Source: Tamarix chinensis
Lineage: Eukaryota; Streptophyta; Magnoliopsida; Caryophyllales; Tamaricaceae
Reading direction: 5' to 3'
DNA length: 64,000 nucleotides
Assembly: GCA_030549775.1 (NCBI GenBank)
Contig: CM060173.1
Span: 31,986,110-32,050,109, forward strand
The position numbers and the translations under genes were made by a program. The notes beneath the pieces were generated by a model, which was not told the DNA's origin, did no database searches, and saw only the letters and a list, made by a program, of their open reading frames with translations. Of the stretch, positions 51,913 through 62,800 are shown in pieces. Positions within the stretch are counted from its first letter, which is position 1. Each line of letters starts with the position of its first letter.

Positions 51913-52171
51913 ATGTATATGATAAAGATTGTAAGGAAAATAAATGGTAAGCAGATTTTGCTGATATTTTGCTATTTCTAGCTGTAGGAAAAAAAAAAGA
52001 AAAAAAGGAAGGAACAACAGGAGTATAATGGAAGAGTCAACGGGTGATGACAACTGGTAAGTGAGTAGCAGTAGTGGGGTAAACAATCTAGAAATAGTAA
52101 ATTAGTGAGGATTTGTGGCTCATTTAAAAGGAGAAAATGCCATGTTGTTTATCGAACGAGGTTAAAACCAT

Positions 52172-52523
52172 AGTTTTAAAAACCGGACCGGTCATCGAAC
52201 CGGTCTCATAACTGGTTCACTGGTTTAGTGGTCGAACCAGTGGTTTGGACTGGTCGAACCAGTGGTACATTTTAAGTCAAAAAATATGAAATATATAGAA
52301 AATTAAACTCTACATAAATTTGACCGGCTCCCGACCGGTTTTTTGACAGGTTCTAAGACCGATTTTTTGACCGATTCACCGGTTTTCACTGGTCCGATCG
52401 GTTTTTGACCGGTTTTCACTGGTTCCAAGATCTTAAAAATCGGCACATGAAATTTAACCGGTGACATGACCGGTTCGCCGGTTCACTGGTCGGACTGGCC
52501 GGTCTGGTCCAGTTTTTAATACT
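52172..52523. mobile_element. Foldback MITE (hAT-like), ACCGGACCGG type
   Basis: Ends AGTTTTAAAAACCGGACCGG and CCGGTCTGGTCCAGTTTTTAATACT form imperfect terminal inverted repeats. The interior is filled with ACCGGTT / AACCGGT motifs in both orientations, so the whole 350 bp can fold. The flanks share a 12-bp direct repeat GGTTAAAACCAT (52160-52171 and 52526-52537), longer than the 8 bp usual for hAT. Confidence 0.7.
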
Positions 52524-52537
52524 AGGGTTAAAACCAT

Positions 52538-53565
52538 ATCAAACTAAACCGGAACCCGGTCATAGATAAGATTGGATCCAAACCAAAGGAATTGGTCTTA
52601 GATCGGATTAGACTGCAATATCAAAAGCTTATAAATTTTTTTGCTCTTGGATGGACAACTATGATTTATTGGTTTATTCCGGACCAAAGACCCAAAAAAA
52701 AAAAAAAGTGAGCCTTGTCTAACTTTTCTGTCCAAGCCAATTTATGTACAAGTAGTAAGAAAATAGATAGATATATATTTAACGTAACCAACTTCTATTA
52801 GCATAGATAGGACTCCGTAAGAATGTGTATGAATATCGTATCAATATCACAATCATTGTAAAGACGTATAACCCCGAGAGATAGAAAGGAATTCGAATTC
52901 CCGGTTGTTACTAGTTCCCAAAATTTCTTTCTTAATCACATAAAGAAAAAAGTATAAATATCAACCTCATTAGTATAAACAATATATATATATATATATG
53001 TACATCCATGATCCATCCCACGAGAAATATACGGCCATAATCTTGGGAAGTGATGCGATTAGAGAGGGCATCTGTCACGGACACAAGCTTAATAGGAAAT
53101 TGGTGCGTCAACTTTGTTTTCCTACAAAAGAGTGATTGAATTGAATCCCACGTACGTACTCATAAAAAGAAGAAAAAGGGAGAAGGCGTATGATCAAGAA
53201 TTGCACTTCAAGCGAGGATCCACAGTAAAAATACTAGTAAATCACAAGAATCCAATAATCATGAGCACGTGTTTTGAGTGATTTTTACATTCACTGTGTT
53301 GGCTTGGCAACTTATAATATTATTGGTTTGGGGGAGGGGGGCTTTGCTACAATCTCACTCGATCTCCAACTACCCATCTGCTTCTCTCTTGTTTCCACTT
53401 TCACGTTTCTTCTTTCGTGTAGTGCGCAGCAAGAAATTGTAATCATGAATTAAATATTTTGGCATATCACAGCAGGGGAAAGATAATTAAGGGTCAATGC
53501 ATGCATGATCTGTTAGATATATTAAGTATTGCATATGGTTTTTTTAGGTAAAGAACTACATATTA
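52538..53565. other. Intergenic DNA, no gene seen
   Basis: Mixed-composition sequence with a short (AT)n at about 52982-52999 and a poly-A run near 52694. No ORF above 60 codons has recognisable content. Confidence 0.5.
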
Positions 53566-54395
53566 AGTCATTTAAAACAATTCTTTTCTGAAAAAATGTT
53601 GGCTATATTACTGCAAATTTCAATGCTATGATAGCTACTAATGTCACTGATGCTCAAGAAATGATAGATAATCCTCTGGATTGTGTATTGACTAATTCTG
53701 TACATGTCACAGTTGATCCTGCTATCATGAATGCTATTTATTAAGAAGTCATGCATGAAAAGCATGAAGTATAGTGGCAGTGGAGTTAATGTACTAAGTG
53801 CAAATTTCCTAGATACATTTTCCATAGCATCTCAAACCACTTTTATTTCCACTTGGATCATTGTCACCATTGATGTACCATAGGATGTCTCTACTTTGTG
53901 CATTCTTCTACAGCTGATAAGATGCAACCAACATCCAATAGATGTATATTGCTTGAGTACCTATGTGGATGGAAAAGATATCGAGTTTTGATATTAAAGC
54001 CCAAAGAACTTTTGTTTCATGTAATATGCTTTTCAAAGAGGATGAATTCCCATTTCAACATAAGATGGATGGCCCACCATCATCTAACAATGCACGTATA
54101 CCTCTTGTAAGTCTTATACCTAACCTTGTACCCTCACTTGCCACTCTTCCTTTTACAATTTTAGATTTGACAGCTCATACTCCCCTTCATTCTTCCTCAA
54201 ATGAATCACTATCACAATCATTACCAACTATTTTAGAACGATTATCACCACCACAATTAACTATACAAAGATACACATGAAAAAGACACAGGCCACCCTT
54301 TTCAATGATTTTCATTATCTGACTTCACCTTCCAATACTAATTTTCCATGTTGTTCACTAGTTAGTACCAATCTAGAATATTTGCTAATGGGGCA
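53566..54395 (+). pseudogene. Ty1-copia remnant, plus-strand arm of a fold-back
   Basis: Plus-strand pieces match the minus-strand copia at 54400-57900. The start (53620-53740: ATNVTDAQEMIDNPLDCV) matches 56850-56750 on the minus strand. A protease-proximal piece (53845: FYFHLDHCHH, shifted) is followed by a deletion. Then comes the post-integrase piece 53963-54090 (FDIKAQRTFVSCNMLFKEDE FPFQ across 53985-54055). Protease active site, integrase core and RT are absent. The arm ends near 54395, where the inverted copy begins. Confidence 0.75.
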
Positions 54396-56472
54396 TTATA
54401 CTTGGTGGATGTTCCAGATTGGTATTAACTAGTGAACAACATAGGGAATTTGTATTGGAAGGTAAAGTAGGACAATGAAAATCATTGAAAAGGGGTGGTG
54501 AGTGTCTTGTTTGTGTGGATCTTTAATAGGTAATTGTGGTGGTGATAATAGTTCTAAAATAGCACCAAGTGATGGTGATATTAACTCATGTGGGGAAGAA
54601 TGAATAGGAGTATGAGATGTTGAATATGAAATTGTAAAAGGAAGAGTGGAATATGAGGGTACATGGTCAGGTAGAACACTTGTGAGAGGTAAAAGTGGAT
54701 TGCTAGATGATGGTAGGTTATCTATCTTATGCTGAAATGGGAAAAGCAAATTACGTGAAACAAAATTTCTTTGATCTTTAATATCAAAAACCTAGCATCC
54801 TTTTTGTCAACATGGGTACCCGAGAAATACACATCTGTTGGAACTTGGCTACATCTTAAAGTTATAGGAGAATGCACATAGTTGAGACATCCTATAAATC
54901 TAAGATGATCAAGTTTTCTTTTGTAAATTATTTCAACGTGTGTTTTCCCATCTAAAACAAAGGAATGGAGTATGTTGATGACATGGGTTGTTATAAGAAT
55001 ATAGTCACCTATAATCTAATGGGAAGGTGTGAATGAAATCAAAGGGCTCATGCCATTTCTAGCAAATGTCTATGCTTCCGCTCCTCTCATCCATTTTGTT
55101 GTGGAGTATAAGGTATATTCCTTTGATGAAAAATTCTCTCTTTCTAAAAAATCTAAGAACAAGTTTGGTTTAGTATCTCAATCTCATTATCAATTTGTGT
55201 GTGTTTAACTTTGGAGTTAAACTGAGTCTTCGTGGAAAATTGTGAGTTGATACGACCACGCGGGAGCTACCCTAGAGTGCTTTTAGATTGATCGGTTGAC
55301 CCTATAGATCAATATGATACTCTTTTTCCCCACTCACGCCCTTCCTGAGAAATTTAAAAAATTTCTAAAACTTTTCAAGAGAGTCACCCAACCTAAAAAT
55401 TGATCTGTTGCCATCATGCTTAACTATAGGATAGAATCACCAAAATAATGGTATATTATATTAATTTAAGTAGTCGTATCAATCTTTATAACACTCTACT
55501 CAATTTAGGGATATTACATTCAATACCATTTGTAACACTCTGAATCAATATGACCATGCGAAGGCTATTATAGAGTTCTTTCATATTGATCAATTGGCCC
55601 CACATATCAAAATGAGTCTTTTCACCACATTTTTTCCCCACTCATATGTTGATTCAGAAATTTTTGAAAATTTTCTAAAACTTCCTAAGAGAGTCACTCA
55701 TCCTAAAAATTGTTCCACAGCTAGCGAGCACCCTTAATTATGGAGTTATTAGGACCAAATCACCAAAAGGATGGTATACCATATTGATATAAGTAATCAT
55801 ATCAATCACTATAACACTCTACTCTATTTGGGGGTATTATACTTCACATATGACAAAAGACTGGAAATGGTGCCTCGAACCTGGTACTTGTTATTAAGAA
55901 GAAAGGTTCATGTTGCTCTTGAATGATCCTCCACCACTATAAGGAAATAAGTGACTCCACATAGTGATAGGATCTTGTGAGTGCCAGATAAATCAACATG
56001 TATCAAATCAAAGCAAGCACTTTCCAAAGAAGGATTAGGTACAAGTGGAGTTTTATGCTTCTTAGCAAAAATACAAAAGTCCTAAATGTATGTGGATCAT
56101 CTAGATATATAAATGTTTCATTCTAAATAGGAAATTATAAGCTAATCTGGCATGAACAAGAGAAAGAGACAATTTAAAATCAAGAACATAATGGCACTGA
56201 TTTATAGTTGGTGTATTGTTGCTACTATTAAGAAAATAAAGGATATGATGCCTATTACCCAAAGCCACTACAACATTAGATTTAGGATTCTAAAATGAGC
56301 AATGAATAAGATAAAAGTAGGTAACTAGATTACAAGAATCAAGAAGTTTACTTACACTTAGCAAGTGATGCTTAAACTCTGGAACATAGAGAACATCCTT
56401 CAAGACAATTGAACCAAGGTGAATATCACCAATCTATGTAACTTTTCATTTGGTATTATTAGAGAGACTAAT

Positions 56473-56477
56473 ATACA

Positions 56478-56540
<63 letters not shown>

Positions 56541-56545
56541 ATATA
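56473..56545. repeat. Palindromic tetranucleotide microsatellite (CATA)n(TATG)n
   Basis: About 9 ATAC units run into an AT core and then about 6 GTAT units, giving a near-perfect inverted repeat inside the copia remnant. Confidence 0.9.
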
Positions 56546-57822
56546 GGAACATAATGTGTATGAAAAGACACAAGCAGGGATGCATATTGACATATATGGT
56601 CGGATGCTCTTATATTAATGATCCAAGTAGAAATAGAAGTAGTATGAGATGCAATGGCATATGTACTTGGGAAAGTTTTACTTGGTACATCAACTCCACT
56701 GTCGCTCTGCTTCATGCTTTTCATGCCTTCTTGATAAATAGCATTCATGATAACAAGATCAACAGTTACAGGTGAAAAATTAGTCGAGACATAATCTAGA
56801 GGATTATCCATCATTTCTTGAGCATCAGTGATGTTAGAAGCTATCATAGCGGTGAAATTTGTAGTTGGTTTAACCTTGATTTTATCATATCAGCCCGAGT
56901 TACCTATGAGCTTAAAGCATTTCTCTATTATATATCCCCTTTGATGACAATGAGTGCACCTTTTAAAGGTATTCTCTCTAATAGAATCTTGAGTCTTATT
57001 TATGAACCAAACTCTATTGGTTTAGATATTACCATTGCATTTGCTTCACTCTTGAATCCAATAATACTAGTGATTTCCCTTTGTTTTCCTATACATTGGA
57101 GTATGTAGTAAGCTTTATTGATGGATGGTAAAGGATCCATGGCAATGATGGAACCTCTTATGTTTTTATAGCGATCATTTAGCCCCACCAAGAATTGCAT
57201 TAATATCTATCTACATCTTGTTCTAAAATCCTCTTAAACAATTAACAAGTACATTAATCAACAACACCACAGTTACACTTAAGCAAAGGATCAACACTCT
57301 CAATTTCATCCCACAATCTTTAATTTTTCCATAATATTCAGCAATAGAAATATTTTTTTGATTTAATAGCTGAGGTCTCTATTTATTTGTAAGAAAAAAA
57401 AAGCATTCAACTCAATGAATCTCTCTATTATTTCATCCCATAATTTCTTAGCAAAAGATGCATACATGAAATCTTTAGTAATATCTCTTTGCATCGAATT
57501 AATAATCCAGCAAGCAAAGCTTGATGATTCTTTGAATTTTTAGTGCTTTTATAACCATGCCTTCAATGAACCCTAGTTTGTTCTTAGCATTCAGTGCCGA
57601 GCGAATTCCTCAACTTCAAGTTAGATAGTTTGATCCATTGAAAGTCAAAACAAGCAGTTGAAGTCATGAATGAACTTTGGATGTTAAGTAGAAGGGATCA
57701 TTATAGGCATGATTTACATATTGATTTTTGACATTTTGAACATTTTCGGTTTCTAGCATTGTGCGTTTGATTTGAGGATCAAAGATAAATTGAAGGAGAT
57801 TTAAGGATATCAGGTAGCCTAG

Positions 57823-57834
57823 GCTCTGATACCT
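57823..57834 (-). other. Primer-binding site (initiator Met-tRNA type)
   Basis: The minus strand reads AGGTATCAGAGC directly inside the LTR, the usual copia site complementary to the tRNA-iMet 3' end with the first base changed. Confidence 0.8.
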
Positions 57835-58041
57835 TGTAAAGATAACTTAATGAAGTCATATCAAGAACTAAAAATGGAGGGAAAATACTAAGACACCAAT
57901 TCTAGTGTTCAATCTATTTTATTGATTATGTAGTTTTGCCACATACATTATGTTCATGTATTATATTTATATGCAAGGTTAGGACAGGTGTTAGTATGTT
58001 ATTCCTAATGACATAACTACTTGTTCTCTAACTAATATACA
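57835..58041 (-). repeat. Ty1-copia 5' LTR
   Basis: On the minus strand it runs from TGTATATTAGTTAGAGAAC to GTTATCTTTACA, TG...CA ends. It has a TATAAATATAAT promoter box and AATAAAATAGATT poly-A-like signals. It abuts the primer-binding site. No second LTR is in the window. Confidence 0.7.
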
Positions 58042-58658
58042 AATATAAATTATTATTTATAGAGAAAAATTTTAGAACTATTATGATATCTTTTTAATAG
58101 ATCAAATTAAAAGTAAATTAATTAAAAAACACAAAAATAAATAACTTGAGGTATTGGCCATGTCATGTTCATGGTGTGACCAACCACACCAATCAATATG
58201 CCTAATAAATGGGAAGCTAAAATAGAAGGAAAATTGTATGTTGAAAAAAAAACGATGTATATATATAACCCAATGAAAATGGAAAATACAAGTAACATAT
58301 CAAATAAAAGAAAAATATAAGCATTTTTTGTTCGACGATTTGTGGTCTTTGTAGACTGGGTGTGGTTTCTCCGATTGTAAAATTACCAGGGGTGAGGAAA
58401 AAGGAAGATCGATACAAGCGCTGACGATGGATGACGAGAGCATGTATTATAATAGTCTGCTATGGAATAAGATTTACGGACAAAAGAAAAGGAGATGGTA
58501 AGATCTTGTACAAGGCTTTTTATTTATTTGTTTTAATCTTAATCACAAGTCACAACCAACCATATTAGAGGATATGTAGATCGAAGGAAAAGATACAAAT
58601 TGAAAAATTAAACCTTCAAGAGTATATAGTAATAATTAACAGTTTAATATGAAATATA

Positions 58659-58694
<36 letters not shown>

Positions 58695-58826
58695 CGTTTA
58701 ATTTTCAGAGAGACTCGAGTTAAATCCCGCCCCATACGCAGGCACAAGCCGCCGAAGCTTGCATCAACGTACAAACACCAATAGTGCAGGCGGGCGGCTG
58801 GTATATATGGCGATAGACGGCGGTAC
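58042..58826. other. Intergenic DNA downstream of the cysteine-rich peptide gene
   Basis: AT-rich to 58690, including (AT)n at about 58662-58691. From 58700 to 58826 it is clearly more GC-rich and forms the presumed 3' untranslated region of the minus-strand gene. A 66-codon minus frame at 58217-58417 has no recognisable content. Confidence 0.5.
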
Positions 58827-59225
58827 CTATCGGTTACACTGACACTGGCAGTAACCAACTTGAAGGGTGCAACCATAAACACCGTCAACGGAATTGCAGA
58901 CGTCTTTCCAGAGTTGATAGTCTTTGCAATTCCAGCTTATCTTCATGTCACAATCCATTCCTCTTGCACATTCTAATTCCTTATGCCATTTCCTGCCTTC
59001 TACTCTGCAAAACAACATTCCTGCAAGCGTATTTGCCCAACGGCCTCAATAATTGAAGAATACGCCCTCAACAAAAAATAAAAACAAAATTTATGTATGA
59101 AGGTTGAATTAATAAGTATGGATATATATATGAACTAGAACGACGTACGAACCAGTTGCAAGGATGATGATGATGGAAAAGATAGTGAACAAGGAAAGCT
59201 TATTGTGGGAAGACTCTGCCATCAT
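58827..59225 (-). CDS. Small secreted cysteine-rich peptide (defensin-like class), two exons
   Basis: Exon 1 is 59225-59153 (start ATG at 59225, a second ATG follows at once). The intron is 59152-59021, with a GT donor and a CTTGCAG acceptor. Exon 2 is 59020-58827, ending in TAG. The spliced frame gives 88 residues. Residues 1-33 are a signal peptide: polar MMAESSHNK, a hydrophobic core FTIFSIIIILAT, and probable cleavage after VEG. The mature part (about 55 residues) starts RKWHKELEC and has eight cysteines spaced C-x5-C-x7-C-x9-C-x8-C-x6-C-x-C-x-C. A first exon coding almost exactly the signal peptide, with a phase-1 intron just after it, is typical of plant defensin-like and related pollen/ovule peptide genes. 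The spacing is not that of classical defensins (no C-x3-C), so the subclass is open. Role in defence or cell signalling is inference. The frame is intact and looks functional. Confidence 0.75.
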
Positions 59226-59346
59226 CGTTCGTCTTGTTTACTTTCTTCAAAGTTGAAGGCAAGCCCCTTTTGATATAGAGAGAATTGACAATGAACGAAA
59301 AGCTAGAGCCTTCGTTTATGACATTATGTTCTAATATAAGAAAAAT

Positions 59347-59359
59347 CTATATATATATT
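59347..59359 (-). promoter_or_regulatory. Candidate TATA box of the cysteine-rich peptide gene
   Basis: TATATATATATAG on the minus strand, about 120 bp upstream of the start codon. It is an AT repeat, so function is uncertain. Confidence 0.4.
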
Positions 59360-59879
59360 GGCCGTAGATTATGACTTCAGAACGTGGCTCAGCCCAATTG
59401 TTGCTGATTGATTAAGTATAATCATGTTATAATTTGCTAGTATCATGCTGTTTGTTTGAAGATTTTTATTATTATGTTTGGAGCGAGTGAGATCTGAAAG
59501 AGGTACGTAGCTAGCTAGGAAGATGATGATCCTAATTGGGGTTATTAAATTATAAGGAGTGTGAAGCTTACGTGATATTTAATATTAGTAATTGATGATA
59601 AAGATCATTACTGCTATCAAGGACCACCTTTCTTAGGCCCCAAAAAAGGTATATCTTGTATGGCTAGTACTCGTATATTTTAGAGAGAGAGAGAGATCAT
59701 TGACTTTTGAATTAATTTTTCTTTTCTATTTCTTGTATGAGAAGTGGGTGCAAACACCACCGCTATCAAGTCACAACGGTGGGTGCTTTTTCTAATTCCT
59801 AGTGTGTTACAATATGCAATAATAAATAGAGTTTACTCCATACAAACCAGACAATAGCCAACTCCACCAACCTAGTCAA
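59360..59879. other. Upstream intergenic DNA between peptide gene and LINE
   Basis: Mixed-composition sequence with a short (GA)n at about 59682-59695. It probably holds the promoter of the minus-strand gene. No ORF seen, and no clear LINE poly-A tail. Confidence 0.4.
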
Positions 59880-62800
59880 AATCAAATTGTCCCTAACTCT
59901 GGAATGGTGAATGTCGTAAAATTCCACACAAAAGCAAGTTGGTGACCCAAGCGAGCCATCTGATCGACTATTGTGTTAGTTTTCCTGAAATTGTGAGTGA
60001 TCTGACAAGAGCTGAATTGACCCATCAAATATCTACATGCCATTACAAGAGAGACATACATACTAGGAGGTGGATAATCATTATGTAAAAGGCATACAAC
60101 CACCACAGAATCATAGCCAATCCATACCCAGTCATGGCCTCATCTAAGAGCCTCATCAAGACCACACCAGATGCCCCATGATTCGGCCAACAAGATTGTG
60201 CCAAAACCTAAATTAGCGGAGAAACTGAAAATCCAATGTCCAATATTATCACGAGTCACTCCACTGGTATCAATCATTCTAGGGTTTGACCAAGGACTAC
60301 TATCAACTTTTATTTTAACCATATCTTACTCAGGAGATGATCGGGCAAGAGCATGTCAATGCTTCCTAATTTTAGGATATTGGATTTCATTCAAGATATT
60401 CGAACCTCGATATTCTTTAAGAACAAACTTTTGGAATCAAGTTGCCGCCCTTGTAAGGCAATAATACTTGCAACAGAGGGTCATTTTATATCTCCAAGAC
60501 CATAGCCTCTAATAGGTGATGATGAATGTCAAAGCCCAAGGGGGCATCACTGGTCATGTTGCGTGGTTGGCGTAGATTTGCCCAAAACCAACCATGTAGG
60601 TCATTTGTGAAGAAGTTTTTGTTGTCTCCTACCTGAAGCAACTGATTCCAAACCAGAGTACTGAAAGGGCAATTACCATTTGAGGCCAAGTGTTGCTCAA
60701 ATTAGGCATCATTCAAGAGGATTTTTTCATTCACAATGAGTCAAGAAAAGTACTTGATATGATGTCACACCTTAAGCTTCCAAATGAGGGATTACTTAGG
60801 ATAGCTAGGAGTGGTCTCCTCTTTGAGTAGGTTATAGGAATATATTAAGCCTAAAAGGGTATTGTTAGTGAGTCCCTATACAGGGTAATAATTTAGGCCA
60901 TTATCTATTTCCAAATAGAACGCTACAAGTTCCATTAACTTTAGAGTGGGCAAGAGATCTTATAGGATATGCTACTTTCATGAAGCATTAGGGCCAATGT
61001 AGTCTCTCACAAATTTGTCTTTTTCATGATTAGATAGCTCAGTCTAAAAGTGATTCCCTATATGGGATAGTCATTTAGGCCATTATCAATATCTAGATAG
61101 AACACTACAAGTTTTATTAATATTCAAGTGGTCAAGAGATCTTGTAGCATATGCCGCTTCCATGAACCAGTAATGCCAATGTAATCTCTCACCAATTTTT
61201 ATTTTTCGTTATTAGGTAGCTTAGTTCAAACTAAATGGATTAAAGAAGTGGGGCTAAACCACTAGTTATTCTAAAAGTGAATATTGTTGCCTGACCTAAC
61301 AACTCAGTTGATGCTTGATTAGAGCTACTTCAATTCTCTCAACAAATTTATCCACAAGGGTGAGTCGTTGGCTAGAGTTTGTCTTAAGTGTAAATGGCAT
61401 TGCTTGTAATATTTTTCACATAGAAGTATGCCCTGAGTATCTCATTTTGGGGTATGAAATCTTCAGTAATTTTCATCATAGTGGATTGATTAGTAGTCTC
61501 CATACAGCGTAGACCCAATCCTCCCTTTTCCTTTAGATAACAAGGCAAAGTCTAGCTAGCTAAGTGGATCTATCATTTATGGGTAGTAGAACCCTAAAGG
61601 AAGCTTTGATTTAATCGGTTAAGTTGATCCATGACACCCTTCGAAAGCTTCTTGATATGTATAGTGCAGTTTTCACTGCATGAACTAAGGTGGCCTAACC
61701 TATCATAGAAAATATTTGTGGTTGCCAAGCAAACATCCATTTTTGTTTCCTATCAACAACCGAGGCATAGAATCCCTGATTTATCCTTCCTACATGAACA
61801 TAAACACCTATGTATCACCCCAATGATTCAACAAATTTCATTCCAGTGATAGATTGAATTTCATTCACAACACCCATAGCAACATTTGGGGAAATAAAGA
61901 GAGTAGATTTGTTGGCATTTATGATTTCTTCCAAAGCCTCCTCAAAAGTAATAAGAAAATCCATGGTAACTATAGCTTGAAAAGGGCCAGCTCTGGTGGA
62001 AAGTAAGAGATCATCTGTAGAAAAAAAATGTGAAAACCTCCCCATGAAATGGAAGAAATTTTCCATCATTTCTCAAAAAACCTCCATCGTACAATGTGGG
62101 TCAGGCGCCCCATGCAAAGAACAAAAAGGTAGGGAGAAATTGAATCACGTAGAGAGATACCCCTTAATGGGTAAAAAGGATTTATAACCTCCTTGTTCCA
62201 TAACACTCTAATTATGGGAAATGAAATGCATTACATGATGAGCCTAATGATTATTTATGGTAAACCAATGCGCTATAGGGTGTCTTTGATAAAAATCCAT
62301 GAATTTCTATCAAAGGCTTTCTCCAAATCAATTTTCAATGCCATATCTCCTCTCTTTCCCTTCATCCTCCCCATGTTATGAAAAATCTCTTCGGCAATGA
62401 TAATGTTATCTCAAGTTTGCCTGCCCGGTAAAAACCTACTCTACTCTAAACTAATAATTCAGTTAATGAAAGGTTTGAGCCTACTAGTGAGCAATTTGGT
62501 AATAACTTTTTAGGCTACATTACACAAACTAATAAGTAAAAATTACCAAATGGAGGTGGGATTATCAACCTTTGAAATAAGTGAAAGGAGAGTATCATTA
62601 ATAGAAGGGTGAAAGGATCTCGAACAGAAAGCATGGGCAACTAAAGAGTGCATATTGGGACCAACTATATGCCAACAAAGCTGAAAGAAAATCGGGTTAA
62701 AGCTATCCAGTCTTGGGATTTTAAAAGAACCCATGGAAAATGTTGCATCTTTAACTTCCCCCTAGCTAACTTCATTGCAAAGGTCAACAGATTCACCTTG

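Larger units (their letters stand above)
54396..58041 (-). pseudogene. Decayed Ty1-copia retrotransposon with 5' LTR, lacking RT and RNase H
   Basis: On the minus strand, in order: LTR (57835-58041); a primer-binding site for initiator Met-tRNA (GGTATCAGAGC, 57823-57833). Next is gag with the UBN2-type motif (57200-57000: FLVGLNDRYKN, MDPLPSINKAYYI). The protease region (about 56640: STWIINIRASDH) has the D-T/S-G active site changed. GAG-pre-integrase follows (about 56360: HHLLSVSKLLDS). Then the integrase core (about 56020-55900: FDLIHVDLSGTHK, YFLIVVEDHSRA). The post-integrase region (54900-54700: VFDIKDQRNFVSRNLLFPFQ) is last. Many stops interrupt it. Reverse transcriptase and RNase H should follow, but the sequence instead turns into an inverted copy at about 54395. 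Confidence 0.8.

Noticed and set aside
58616..58888. 90-codon minus-strand frame overlapping the cysteine-rich peptide exon
   Set aside because: It is a shifted frame through exon 2 and its 3' region and runs into the AT microsatellite. The exon-2 frame with eight cysteines and a matching signal-peptide exon is the better model.
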